Both the position numbers and the translations under genes were made by a program. From Propionibacteriaceae bacterium UBA7704 (GTDB lineage: Bacteria > Actinomycetota > Actinomycetes > Propionibacteriales > Propionibacteriaceae), in the NCBI GenBank assembly GCA_002482525.1, contig DLGC01000017.1, forward strand, positions 124,492 through 188,491: 64,000 nt of DNA, in the 5' to 3' direction. Positions 26,718-35,504 of this stretch are shown here, in pieces (position 1 is the first letter of the stretch; the number at the start of each line of letters is the position of its first letter). A model generated the notes under the pieces. That model had not been told where the DNA came from. It saw only the letters and a program-made list of their open reading frames with translations, and ran no database searches.

Positions 26718-27884
26718 ATGGGCGAGCAGCTCCCGGTGGTGAGCCTGTTCTCCGGAGCAGGAGGACTCGACCTCGCCGTCGAACGCGCAGACGCCGAGCC
26801 CCTCGCCTCCAGTGACCCGGGCAGCGGCCTGCTGAGCGTTTCGGTCGCGACGGACTACAACGAGCCCGCATTGCAGACGTTGAAGGCGAACTTCGACGGC
26901 GTCGCCACGCTCACCGGTGACATCCGAAAGGTCTCCACCGAGCAGATTCTCGCCACCGCAGGGCTGCGGGCCAAGGAGCCTGTGCTCGTCGTCGGCGGGC
27001 CGCCGTGCACCCCGTTCAGCAAGTCCGGGTTCTGGCTGGAGCAGAAGCGCCAGAGCCGCGACCCTAACGCTTCACTGCTGGACGAATACGTCCGTGTCGT
27101 CAGTGAGTCACGCCCTGAGGCATTCATATTGGAGAACGTGCAAGGCTTGACATATAAGACCCACAAAGCCCAGTTCGACCGGCTTCTCAAGGGGCTCGGC
27201 GAGTTCGGATACAACCCGCAATGGAAAGTGCTGCTCGCCGCGGACTACGGAGTTCCGCAGCTGCGCCGCCGCGTGTTCGTCGTCGGCAGACGCGACGGTC
27301 AGAAGTTCGAGTTCCCCGAGCCCACTCATTCCGGCTGGAGCGAGCACAGCCGCACCGTCGATGCCAGCAAGATCCCGCACGTCACCGCATCTCAGGCGTT
27401 CGCTGGGCTGCCTCGACTGGTCCGTGCGGCCGAGGGCGAAATCGTGGACGGCAACTATGGGCAACTCGCTGCGGAGATCCCACCTGGGCAGAACTACCTG
27501 TGGCATACGGAACGCTACGGCGGACGCAACCACTTTGAGTGGCGCAGCCGCTATTGGACCTTCCTGCTCCGGCTCGACCCTAACCGTCCCTCCACCACGC
27601 TCCAGGCACAGCCCGGCCCATGGGTCGGCCCGTTCCACTGGGAAAACATCCGCACCGCTTCCGGCGACGAACGCGCGCGACGCCTCCGCGTGAACGAGAT
27701 GCTGCGACTCATGTCTTTCCCAGACAGTTTCAAGATCGAAGGTACTCGCGCGGAGGTGCAGCGTCAGCTCGGCAATGCTGTGCCGCTGGAACTCGGTAAG
27801 GCCGTCGTCCGTGCGCTGATGTACCAACTTGGCTATCTCGACCCGCGCCGCGTCGAAAGCCAGACCTCGCGGATGGTTGTGTAG
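26718..27884 (+). CDS. C5-cytosine DNA methyltransferase
   Basis: Methylates cytosine in a specific sequence using SAM. The 388-aa enzyme shows motif I (LFSGAGGLDLAVE), motif IV GGPPCTPFSKSG with catalytic Cys97, motif VI FILENVQGL, motif VIII QLRRRVFVVGRR and motif X QRQLGNAVPLELGKAV. A 60-residue spacer before motif X carries the target recognition region. The ATG at 26718 follows GAGGTGG. It protects host DNA against the divergent restriction enzyme; Vsr repairs its deamination products. The recognition sequence cannot be read from the sequence. Confidence 0.92.
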   Translation: MGEQLPVVSLFSGAGGLDLAVERADAEPLASSDPGSGLLSVSVATDYNEPALQTLKANFDGVATLTGDIRKVSTEQILATAGLRAKEPVLVVGGPPCTPFSKSGFWLEQKRQSRDPNASLLDEYVRVVSESRPEAFILENVQGLTYKTHKAQFDRLLKGLGEFGYNPQWKVLLAADYGVPQLRRRVFVVGRRDGQKFEFPEPTHSGWSEHSRTVDASKIPHVTASQAFAGLPRLVRAAEGEIVDGNYGQLAAEIPPGQNYLWHTERYGGRNHFEWRSRYWTFLLRLDPNRPSTTLQAQPGPWVGPFHWENIRTASGDERARRLRVNEMLRLMSFPDSFKIEGTRAEVQRQLGNAVPLELGKAVVRALMYQLGYLDPRRVESQTSRMVV

Positions 27885-27991
27885 ATCGACGGCCAGTCTG
27901 CTGTCGAGTCTGCTGCTACCCAACTACGTTTCTTCCACGCGTCGTCGAACTTTGACGAAGTTCCGCGACTCATTTGCGAGAGGATACAGAC

Positions 27992-29227
27992 ATGGTTTCA
28001 CAACAGGACGACGGTGCCGGTGAAGTAGTCGATCTCGACAGTGTTCAACTCGTACCCGATCAAGGTGAGGATGAGGCCGATATTGATGATCCGGCCTCCG
28101 GCTTCAAGGCCGCAATCGGCGGCAAGGACTGGACGGTCGAGACCTTGGTCTCACAGATGCGAAAAGGACGTATCGATCTAGAGCCCTCTTTCCAGCGCCG
28201 CAACGCCTGGCTGGGGAACAGGAAGAGTAAGCTCCTAGAGTCGATCATGCTCGGCTTTCCCATTCCGCAAATCGTGCTAGCGGAGAAGAAGGACGCGCCA
28301 GGCCACTACTTTGTTCTCGATGGCAAACAGCGGCTTCTCGCGCTTCGGCAGTTCTTCGTGGACCCGTCCGACCCACGCGACGACGGCTTCGAATCTCTCC
28401 GCCTCTCCGGTCTGGAGGTTCTGCCTGAACTCAACCGCAAGGACTTCAGCGGACTCGGAAGCGCGCGCCCAGACCTACTTGCCTCCATTGAGAACCACAG
28501 TATCCGTACGGTAGTTCTCGGCGACTGGAACTCGGAGCGTCTACTGCTCTCACTCTTTCTTCGGCTCAACACAGGCAGTGTGGCTCTATCGCCCCAGGAG
28601 TTGCGCCAGGCGCTTATACATGGCGAGTTCATCAAGTGGCTCGATCACACATCTGGTGACCTGGCCGAGCTGCGACTATTGCTCAACAATTCGCATCCGG
28701 ACCGGAGAATGGTCGATGCAGAACTGTTCTTGCGGTTCCTTGCGTTCTTCTCGTCGCCCTTCCAATATCGAGGAAACCTGAAGACCTTTCTCGACGACAC
28801 TTCGCAGTACTTCAATCAACACTGGTCCACAAGGCAAACGACAGCCGAGCGTGCGTTGAACGACTTCGAGAGGGCACTCAGGAGCGGTATGTCGTTCTTC
28901 GGAGGTGAAGCCTTTGCGCGCAAATGGTCAATCGACACCAACACTGGCGTCGGCAAGTACGAGCGTGCACTCAACCGTGCCGTCTTCGATTTTCAAACAT
29001 ACTCGCTCGCTTTCGAACAGGTAAGACAGGCAGTCGAAAATGAATCCGAAGCGGTTATTCTACGGTACAAGGAGGAATGTGAAGATAACGAGGCCTTCGT
29101 GAGGGCCATCTCCTCTACAACCAAGACCGCTGACGCGTTCATCACGAGACACAGAGTCTGGATGCAGATAATCAAAGAGACGACCGGCGTCGATTACCCG
29201 CTCCCGCAACCGCTTGTCCGTGACTAG
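27992..29227 (+). CDS. DUF262 (ParB/Srx-like) domain protein
   Basis: The 411-aa protein carries a DUF262 domain: LEPSFQRRNAWLGNRKSKLLESIMLGFPIP and the signature FVLDGKQRLLALRQFF, where the DGxQR motif is the ParB-like nucleotide-using centre. The middle has LFLRLNTGSVALSPQELRQALIHG, also typical of the family. DUF262 proteins occur in GmrSD and other conflict systems and are often paired with HEPN or HNH proteins. The ATG at 27992 follows GAGAGGA. The next gene starts 2 nt after its stop, so the two form an operon. Confidence 0.85.
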   Translation: MVSQQDDGAGEVVDLDSVQLVPDQGEDEADIDDPASGFKAAIGGKDWTVETLVSQMRKGRIDLEPSFQRRNAWLGNRKSKLLESIMLGFPIPQIVLAEKKDAPGHYFVLDGKQRLLALRQFFVDPSDPRDDGFESLRLSGLEVLPELNRKDFSGLGSARPDLLASIENHSIRTVVLGDWNSERLLLSLFLRLNTGSVALSPQELRQALIHGEFIKWLDHTSGDLAELRLLLNNSHPDRRMVDAELFLRFLAFFSSPFQYRGNLKTFLDDTSQYFNQHWSTRQTTAERALNDFERALRSGMSFFGGEAFARKWSIDTNTGVGKYERALNRAVFDFQTYSLAFEQVRQAVENESEAVILRYKEECEDNEAFVRAISSTTKTADAFITRHRVWMQIIKETTGVDYPLPQPLVRD

Positions 29228-29229
29228 AC

Positions 29230-29883
29230 ATGCAAATCAAAGAACAGCTTGACCATCTCGATCGCACCTTGTTGGCGACGGTTTTGACCCAGTTTCCGGA
29301 ACCGCTGTCGGCACCCGAGAAGGCCCAAGTTCATGCGTATCTAGTGCTTTCACACGCGGTCCTTGAGGAGTATCTCGAGTCAACCTTTGAGAGACACTTC
29401 GACCGGCTCTGCGGCTGGTTCATCTCAGGCCTGGTACCGCTTGAATGCGTACGCCTCGCATTTGCCGTGGGCCAGGAAATCTCAAGAGATGAGGCTGTCT
29501 ACCGAATAAGGAGCACGCCTGAGTTGATTCGAAGTCGCGGCCGTATGGAACTTTCGCGCCGACTGGACGGCAATCACGGACTGAAGTCCTCAAATGTCCA
29601 ATCAATGGCCAAGTTCGTTGGCGTGCACTGGCCCGATCTAGAGAATGAGCTCAACGCAGAACTCAACGATCTCGATACCCTCGGTGCCAAACGCGGCGCG
29701 GCCAGCCACCTCTCCCCGTACACAGCGAAGGCGACCAATATCGCGAACAGTGACGGACCGGATGACGTGCGAAAGTGGGTGCACGACGGTTGGCAGGCGG
29801 TACAGTCAATTGCCGAGTATCTGGACCACGTGGTTAGCGCTCAACAGCCCCCCTCGCTAATCGCTGACTGGGATGGGAACTGA
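29230..29883 (+). CDS. HEPN domain protein, RiboL-PSP/MAE_28990-like putative RNase
   Basis: The 217-aa mostly helical protein has AYLVLSHAVLEEYLESTFERH in the first helix bundle and KRGAASHLSPYTAKAT, containing the RX4H motif typical of HEPN ribonucleases. It is encoded directly after the DUF262 gene. Such DUF262-HEPN pairs are predicted abortive-infection or toxin-type modules in which the HEPN protein cuts RNA; activity here is inferred. Base composition is visibly less GC-rich than the backbone. Confidence 0.72.
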   Translation: MQIKEQLDHLDRTLLATVLTQFPEPLSAPEKAQVHAYLVLSHAVLEEYLESTFERHFDRLCGWFISGLVPLECVRLAFAVGQEISRDEAVYRIRSTPELIRSRGRMELSRRLDGNHGLKSSNVQSMAKFVGVHWPDLENELNAELNDLDTLGAKRGAASHLSPYTAKATNIANSDGPDDVRKWVHDGWQAVQSIAEYLDHVVSAQQPPSLIADWDGN

Positions 29884-30347
29884 GGCTGGCCGAAGCATGC
29901 GTGCCCGCTTAGGAGATGCGACCCCAGCTTGCACATCCCACATGAGTCGACGGGCAGAGCGCTGTCTCGTAGCGTTGGATGGCTGGTCAAGATGGTCTAT
30001 CGGTAGCACTCCTAGCACCGGGTTCGGTGCTTGGTGCGTTCGAATCGGGCCCGCGCGATCGTTGCATTGATTAGCGATACGCCCTTCGCCTCAGTCGCGA
30101 CATGGGGCGCGTTTCGGAGGTCTTGGGGCCTCAGCTGGGGTTCCTTCGCGTTAGTCCGAGAGCCTCAGGTGCGGGGGTTGAGCAGGTAGGTGGACACTCA
30201 GTTCTTCGACACGACGCAACCCTGTGACCGATGTCTCGCGTGACCACAGAGCGTTGTCGTGAAGCCGGAGCCCTACGCCGAGCACGCCAACAAAGGGGTC
30301 CAGGTATTCGCACGGTGCCGCGTGACGCGAAAGAGGCGAGCCTTAAC
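29884..30347. other. Intergenic stretch without a recognised gene
   Basis: 464 bp. A hairpin AGCACCG-GGTT-CGGTGCT (30014-30031) may terminate the DUF262-HEPN operon. A following GTTCGAATC looks like a tRNA T-loop, but no cloverleaf forms. No coding frame with a family match is seen. Confidence 0.5.
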
Positions 30348-31331
30348 TCAGCCCTTTGTGATCTTGCCCATCTTCACGACCTCGAATGCACTGCCCGGCA
30401 CCTTCTTGAGGGTGTTCAGCTGGCGGTCGTTCCATCGCTTGTCGGGGGCGCCGGAGAAGAACCAGTTGGAGCCGTTGTCGGCCAGGATCAGACCGTAGGT
30501 CTTCATCGCCTGCAGAATCACCCGGGCCTGCTTCGGGTATTTGGAGATCTTGAAACTGGCCTTCAGCCGCACCCGCATGCCCATCGGGGGTAGCGAGGAG
30601 CTGGTCCGCGAACTCGCCCAGTGTCGCGCCGGCGCAACGAATGCCTTGCGGGTCCTGGCCACGGTGAACCGGATCGCGTGGGTGATCTTGCCGGAGGCCA
30701 CTTCGTCGTAGCGAACCAGTCCGGGAAGGATCGGCAGGCCGGCGGCATCGGCGCTGGTCCAGTACTTCGGGCGCAGCTTGTTGCTCGTCAGATCGAACTT
30801 CGCCCCGCAGGCTGCCTTCCACGACGTGCCCGAGGACACCGGGAACGCATAGCCGAGCTCGTAGAGCATCTGGTTGTCACGATCGACCACCAGGACGTGG
30901 CGGTCTCCGGTGGAGTTCTTGCCGCCCTCGATCGGTGCGTTCGCCGGCACCGGATAGGGCCCTTTGTCACTTTCGTCGCCATAGGCGGTGAACTTGATCG
31001 GCACCTTCTTCTGCGTGCCCCTCACCACCACATAGGGGATACCGAACGGCTTTCCGTTCAGATTCGCGCCGAAGTCGGCGTGCAAGTTGCCGGTAATACC
31101 CGCGATCAGCTTCTTCGAGCTCTTGGCCACTGCCCGGGAACGGATCGAGGTGTTCCACGGATTGTTCTTCGGCAGGATCTGGACGCCGGCCAGGCTGGCA
31201 TTGGCTCCAGTGGTGGCAGCCACCTTGACCACCAAGGACGGTGCGGGCGCGTCCGCGTGTGCGGGAACGGGCGTGAACCACACCGAGAGGAACATCAGTA
31301 GTACGACAGCAACCCTCATCCGACCGGTCAT
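30348..31331 (-). CDS. Secreted protein of unknown function
   Basis: The 327-aa protein has a classical signal peptide (basic start, hydrophobic core VAVVLLMFLSVWF, cleavage site near AHA-DAP). The mature part is beta-rich, with NNPWNTSIRS, NGKPFGIPYVVV, GPYPVPANAPIEGG, GDRHVLVVDRDNQMLYELGY and PMGMRVRLKASF. I recall similar secreted proteins in bacteria with no assigned function and cannot name the domain. Base use looks like the backbone rather than the defence genes. It stands alone between two long gaps. The ATG at 31331 is preferred for its signal sequence. Confidence 0.6.
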   Translation of the reverse strand: MTGRMRVAVVLLMFLSVWFTPVPAHADAPAPSLVVKVAATTGANASLAGVQILPKNNPWNTSIRSRAVAKSSKKLIAGITGNLHADFGANLNGKPFGIPYVVVRGTQKKVPIKFTAYGDESDKGPYPVPANAPIEGGKNSTGDRHVLVVDRDNQMLYELGYAFPVSSGTSWKAACGAKFDLTSNKLRPKYWTSADAAGLPILPGLVRYDEVASGKITHAIRFTVARTRKAFVAPARHWASSRTSSSLPPMGMRVRLKASFKISKYPKQARVILQAMKTYGLILADNGSNWFFSGAPDKRWNDRQLNTLKKVPGSAFEVVKMGKITKG

Positions 31332-32012
31332 GGCCTGACCCCCTGAAGTAGGTTCGTCCCGGATGCAACCTGTTGCCGAGCAGTTCCGGGCCAGTGACCA
31401 GAACCTAGCCCTTTCGCCCGCATAGCCGCAATCACCTTGGGCGCCGCCTTGCGAGTGGACGACCAGATGGCGCGCAGCAGAATGATCGAGTTCCGCTTCA
31501 CGCAATTCTTCACGTGCGTCACCCGCTCGTTGGCGTCGCGGCCTCTTCCATTCAAGATGTCGACGCTCCACCTGATCTCAGGCAGCCTGCAACTATTCCG
31601 GATTGTTGATGCGCCTGTCCTGCCGGTGGAAGGCGCGGCTCTCAGACCCTTGGCGTGCGGAATGCGGTTGGGGCCAGGCGTACGTGCGCCATGCTCGGTC
31701 GGACAAACTCCGCGCGAATTTCACAGGCTAGCCTCGGCTCGGCTCTCCGCGGTGGCCACTGTCTGACTCGTGCGTGCGGCGGGAGTCCGTGGGCGAGAGA
31801 ACGCATCTCGGCCAAGCTCTTCCGAGGCTCAGCGACCGCGGGACGCCGATGTGTCGGTTCTCATCGTGGAAGGAGGGGCTGGCGCATGAGCTGGTGAGGT
31901 TCTGCCCCAGGCTCACCAGGCGCTTATCACCTCTCGCCTAGATCATGGACCTCGACACTTTCTGCCGGACCGTTAGCTGGCGTGGCAGGCGGACGCACAC
32001 AGTTGGGCGAAA
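31332..32012. other. Gap between secreted-protein gene and Kiwa locus
   Basis: 681 bp with no convincing gene. It contains the solo IS481-like end at 31910-31957. The remaining sequence holds only short open frames without family resemblance. Confidence 0.5.
31910..31957. repeat. Solo terminal repeat related to the IS481 element
   Basis: This 48-bp stretch aligns without gaps to the right end of the intact element (17172-17219), with 37 of 48 positions identical by my hand count, including CTCACCAG, TATCACCT and TCGCCTA blocks. No transposase remnant accompanies it. It suggests a lost or rearranged relative of the IS. Confidence 0.65.
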
Positions 32013-32690
32013 CTATGCCCGTTCTGTCAGCCAGGCGAGGTCCAACAACTGCTCTCTGTCGTTCAGTGGTCTAGGGGCGTCTGGTTCGGATGCCGCGCAC
32101 GCGCGCCACTTAAGGCGCCCCAGGTGTACTTGCACAAGCATCAAGTACACATCGCCAGACGACAGTGACAATCCCCGCATGCCCTCATTTGTCTCACTGT
32201 CGAGCCACGCTGGGGTCATCTGCGCCTGACGGGTCGGCGCCAACCGCGGCCAGCGCGTGCGCTGGATTGTCGACTTGACCTCGATCGCCACAACTGCTGA
32301 AAGGGACGGGTCAAGCATGAGCAAATCGACTCCATGCCCAGCTGAGTATCCGGTATCGTCGTCATAGAGAGGTTGCCATCCAAAGTCGATCAGCATCGAC
32401 TCGACAAACGCCTCGGCAACGCTGCCGAGTACCGGAAGCGTCGACCATCGAGCGTGCTCGGGAATCGACGTCCCCTCCAGGAGCAGTGCTCTAATGTACT
32501 GTTCGATTTCGGCGACTCGCTGGGGATCATGGAGCAGATTGGGCGCCGCTGCCAGCAACGGAGCGACCGATTCGAGCGAGATGTCAAACTGGGCTGACGC
32601 GCGCAGTGCTTGCAAGGTACGCAAGCGAATCGTCCCTGGCGTCGGGAGACGCTCGCTATGCGCGGACACGCTGTTTGGAACCCGCCTCAT
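32013..32690 (-). CDS. Putative PD-(D/E)XK nuclease encoded with Kiwa
   Basis: The 225-aa protein has HGVDLLMLDPSLSAVVAIEVKST in its second half (residues about 118-140), the D...ExK arrangement of restriction-endonuclease-fold nucleases, followed by a Trp-rich segment. The N-terminal 80 residues are helical and unrecognised. The gene start lies inside kwaB, overlapping by 35 nt, so it is co-transcribed and probably translationally coupled to kwaB. Kiwa is normally described as two genes, so this would be an unusual third component. Start choice is uncertain. Confidence 0.6.
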   Translation of the reverse strand: MRRVPNSVSAHSERLPTPGTIRLRTLQALRASAQFDISLESVAPLLAAAPNLLHDPQRVAEIEQYIRALLLEGTSIPEHARWSTLPVLGSVAEAFVESMLIDFGWQPLYDDDTGYSAGHGVDLLMLDPSLSAVVAIEVKSTIQRTRWPRLAPTRQAQMTPAWLDSETNEGMRGLSLSSGDVYLMLVQVHLGRLKWRACAASEPDAPRPLNDREQLLDLAWLTERA

Positions 32691-33609
32691 AATTGCGGTC
32701 CGTCAGGTAACTGTGAAGGTAATCGTCGGCGAGTAGCCGTGGAATCTGGTGCCGGTGCTGGGGCGAGGCATCGAACCGCAAAGCCGTCTTGCCGTCAACC
32801 GTGGATAGCGGAATGTCGTAGTCCGGGTACAACTCCGCGAAAGCGATGAGGCTCTCGGTGGTCAGGTTCTTTGCGTAGTCCGGCTCCGACTGCACGAGGC
32901 GGGCAACATAGGCCATCTTCGCACGCATGGTCGGGTCGTCCATGACCGCCTGCTCCAGCTCTGCGAATCCGTCGATGAGGATCTTGTCCGTCACAGTTAT
33001 CAGCGTTTCTTGGGCGAGTCGGCGCGCCTTGTCGGGCGCATGCAGCTTCGTCTGAATCAGAGTGACCGTTGTGAAGTACGCAAACTCACCGCAGGCAAGT
33101 ACATCGAAGCGGGGCTCATAGAAGAGAACGTCACCATCGATGGGACGGTAGATCCCATCCCGGGGGATGAGCGTTATGCCCCGGGATCGTCGCGTGGCAA
33201 TCCCGGGGCCCTTCAGTCGATAAGCAACGATTCGACTGGTGCCCGTCCCCAGTGAGTGAGCCATGGCAACGACGGGCAACCCGCCAGCATCGTTGGGCAC
33301 ATCCCCTCGTCGAATCGCCATGTCGACGGCTGCAAGCTCCGGGATGTCAGTCAGTCTTTCGACGAGAACCTGAGAGCTACTCGTCTGATACGACGGGTCA
33401 TAGTCGAGGAACTGCCTACCTGTGAGGCCCTCCGCAAATCGATGCACGTCTTCAGCAACATCCAATGCCATGCCATCAACCAGGTCGAACCGGGCCAACT
33501 CCGCGTCAACTAGCGCGTCCCCGCGGATGACGAAGTTGTCCAACCCGCTCGGACCTGCATCAAGCGCAGCGGCAAGAGCTACCCGTGCGGGTTCGTCGGC
33601 CACAGTCAT
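32656..33609 (-). CDS. kwaB: Kiwa anti-phage protein KwaB (DUF4868)
   Basis: The 317-aa protein resembles DUF4868/KwaB. Its second half has the family pattern YEPRFDVLACGEFAYFTT, a helical region rich in charged residues, LTTESLIAFAELYPDYDI and the conserved ending LLADDYLHSYLTDRNYEA. KwaB is the cytoplasmic, DNA-interacting partner of the membrane protein KwaA in Kiwa defence. It starts inside the kwaA stop codon (ATGA, 4-nt overlap). Confidence 0.82.
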   Translation of the reverse strand: MTVADEPARVALAAALDAGPSGLDNFVIRGDALVDAELARFDLVDGMALDVAEDVHRFAEGLTGRQFLDYDPSYQTSSSQVLVERLTDIPELAAVDMAIRRGDVPNDAGGLPVVAMAHSLGTGTSRIVAYRLKGPGIATRRSRGITLIPRDGIYRPIDGDVLFYEPRFDVLACGEFAYFTTVTLIQTKLHAPDKARRLAQETLITVTDKILIDGFAELEQAVMDDPTMRAKMAYVARLVQSEPDYAKNLTTESLIAFAELYPDYDIPLSTVDGKTALRFDASPQHRHQIPRLLADDYLHSYLTDRNYEAGSKQRVRA

Positions 33610-34121
33610 CCCTTCAGCTGGATAGCAACGTCGTCGCTAAGGTATTTGCACTCAATTACACCCTCTTGCGGGAGATATCGGACATGAGAAAGCAACATCG
33701 TTATTGTGCCATTTGTCGCGGTGACTTGGTAGAGCCGAAAGCCAAGTACGGCGAGGGTTGGATTGAGGTGATATAGCCCGGCCCGAACATAGATGACTAT
33801 GAGGAGCAGAATGAGCGAGCCTGTCGCAACGAGGGATGCGGCGTCATCACTGAACACAGCGAGCACCACCGGCACGATGTAGCTCGACGTGAACGCAAGA
33901 GCGGACTCATCCGCTCGTCTTACCTCCCGCGATTCCACGGGGCGCGACTGAAGTGTTGCGACACCGCGTAGCACGCGCCAGAGGATTACTAGCGAGAGGA
34001 GACACCCCGCGAGTATCACCCAACTGGCCCACCCCAGCGTCGACAGCTTCACGACCGCGATCAGAGCGAGCAACGGCGCGAACGCTGAGGCAAGTAGCCC
34101 TATACCGACGATCTTCCTCAT
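33606..34121 (-). CDS. kwaA: Kiwa membrane protein KwaA
   Basis: The 171-aa protein has four hydrophobic segments (about residues 4-24, 31-50, 80-95, 100-118) and ends with a cytoplasmic domain YHLNPTLAVLGFRLYQVTAT, as seen in KwaA. KwaA is the membrane sensor of Kiwa. TAAAGT (34128-34133, minus strand) lies 6 nt before the ATG, giving a likely leaderless promoter for the kwaA-kwaB-nuclease operon. Confidence 0.8.
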   Translation of the reverse strand: MRKIVGIGLLASAFAPLLALIAVVKLSTLGWASWVILAGCLLSLVILWRVLRGVATLQSRPVESREVRRADESALAFTSSYIVPVVLAVFSDDAASLVATGSLILLLIVIYVRAGLYHLNPTLAVLGFRLYQVTATNGTITMLLSHVRYLPQEGVIECKYLSDDVAIQLKG

Positions 34122-34777
34122 GACTCGACTTTAGGAGAGATCACAGACAGTCACATCTCCCGCACCGGTCACTTGTTGAATGTCGATCACACGCGGTGAG
34201 CTCCGGTGGCAGGGCCTCGATTGCCGCTGTGACATTCTGGCGCGGTCTATCGCACCTCGGAACGCGGCGTTGTCGCAAACCCCTCAATCGATGGCAGTAC
34301 GGGAGCACAACAAGATCGGCGTGCGGGCGCCCGATACGCGCACCGTCCAACACGCCAGCAACAAGGGTGCGCCAGCGAGGCCGCCCTATTGCAGCAGACG
34401 GCGAGGATGATGCTCGGCGGTCATCGCGCCGAACTGCGGCATCCCCGAACTTGCGGGCAAGCCGTTGGTGACGTGGTTGGAAGTCGTTGTCGAACGCGAG
34501 GCGCTGGGCGGTGGCTCGAGCAAAGCTCGGCGAGGGAGGGGTGTATTCATGTTTCTATTTCGGCAGGGGTAGAGGGGTGTCTGCCGTACCTGTGTTGAAG
34601 GCTAATCGGGAATCCGTCTCAGGTCAGCCCCCTGCGGGCTACAGCTACGTGAAATTGACTAGGCGGGAGTTGAAACGATTCGTCGGCGATGGCGGCTCGA
34701 AACGCCCTCGCGACGACAACGCCAGCAATGCGGCAATGCCTCTCAAAGGCATGCCCAATCAACTGTGACGCAACGCT
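34122..34777. other. Gap between kwaA and the right backbone
   Basis: 656 bp. Apart from the kwaA -10 element I see no supported gene. A 93-codon open frame at 34487-34768 lacks a ribosome binding site and family features. No copy of the tRNA-Pro end was found here, so the right end of the island is only approximate. Confidence 0.5.
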
Positions 34778-35365
34778 CTAACAGGTAGCCAGAATGGCTT
34801 TCGCGCAGTCCTCGTAGCTGATCTCGGCACTGTTCAGACACAGGTCGTAGCTGTTCAGGTCACCGAAGCGGGTGTCGGTGAAGAACTGCTGGTAGCGCCG
34901 CCGAGCCCGGTCCATCTTGGCGATGTAGCCCTCGGCATGTTTGGGCTGCACACCGTCGACCTGCACGGCACGGTGAATCCGGCGCTGCATGTCGGTGCTG
35001 TAGATGAATACGCTGCGCAACGGAAGTTCGGCGTCTCGCAGCATTTGGTCCGCACAGCGTCCGATGAACACTGCTGGTGCTTTGCGGGCGGTTTCGACCA
35101 CGACTTCGGTGATCGCGCCGTGAATGCGGTAGGGGAGTGCGGCCAACTCAGGATCGCCGCCGATCAGCGCGAAATCGAAGAATCCGCCCCCAATGAACTG
35201 CTCGTCGAAGGTCGCCAGCATTTCCTCGGAGTACTCCTGACGCAGCGCCGCCTCATGCAGGATCTTGGTGTCGTAGAACTCCATTCCAGCGGCTTGCGCC
35301 ACGATGCGACCGACCTCGCGTCCGCCACTGGCATACTCCCGATTGATGACCACCGAACGGTTCAC
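34778..35365 (-). CDS. Cytidylate kinase-like protein
   Basis: The 195-aa protein belongs to the cytidylate kinase-like family (cytidylate_kin_2): INREYASGGREVGRIVAQ as a modified P-loop, FYDTKILHEAALRQ, PAVFIGRCADQMLRD, and IYSTDMQRRIHRA with the RRxRYYQxFTxxxFGDLxxYDLCLNS-like ending. The substrate is unknown and it is distinct from Cmk at 12.2 kb. It starts with GTG after AGGAGGCTGACA. Confidence 0.8.
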   Translation of the reverse strand: MNRSVVINREYASGGREVGRIVAQAAGMEFYDTKILHEAALRQEYSEEMLATFDEQFIGGGFFDFALIGGDPELAALPYRIHGAITEVVVETARKAPAVFIGRCADQMLRDAELPLRSVFIYSTDMQRRIHRAVQVDGVQPKHAEGYIAKMDRARRRYQQFFTDTRFGDLNSYDLCLNSAEISYEDCAKAILATC

Positions 35366-35504
35366 TGTCAGCCTCCTGATCGCGCATGCCCTGTTGGTTC
35401 GAACCTACGCCGCAGCCGTAGGTTTTGCACTCAAACACCGCGCCCACGGAAGGGATTTTGCAGGAACCTGCGCGAATCCATTCATGTGCTGACATACTCC
35501 ACTC

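Noticed and set aside
30014..30060. tRNA-like T-loop (GTTCGAATC) near a hairpin
   Set aside because: The flanking bases do not pair into a T-stem or acceptor stem, and no anticodon arm is found; also too different from the tRNA-Pro end to be an att copy.
34487..34768. 93-codon frame in the gap after kwaA
   Set aside because: No ribosome binding site, no -10 at the leaderless distance and no family resemblance.
17221..34777. Search for a far-end att copy of the tRNA-Pro terminus and for CRISPR arrays
   Set aside because: By eye no second copy of the 15-bp sequence beyond 17235 and no regularly spaced repeats were found, so neither is claimed.
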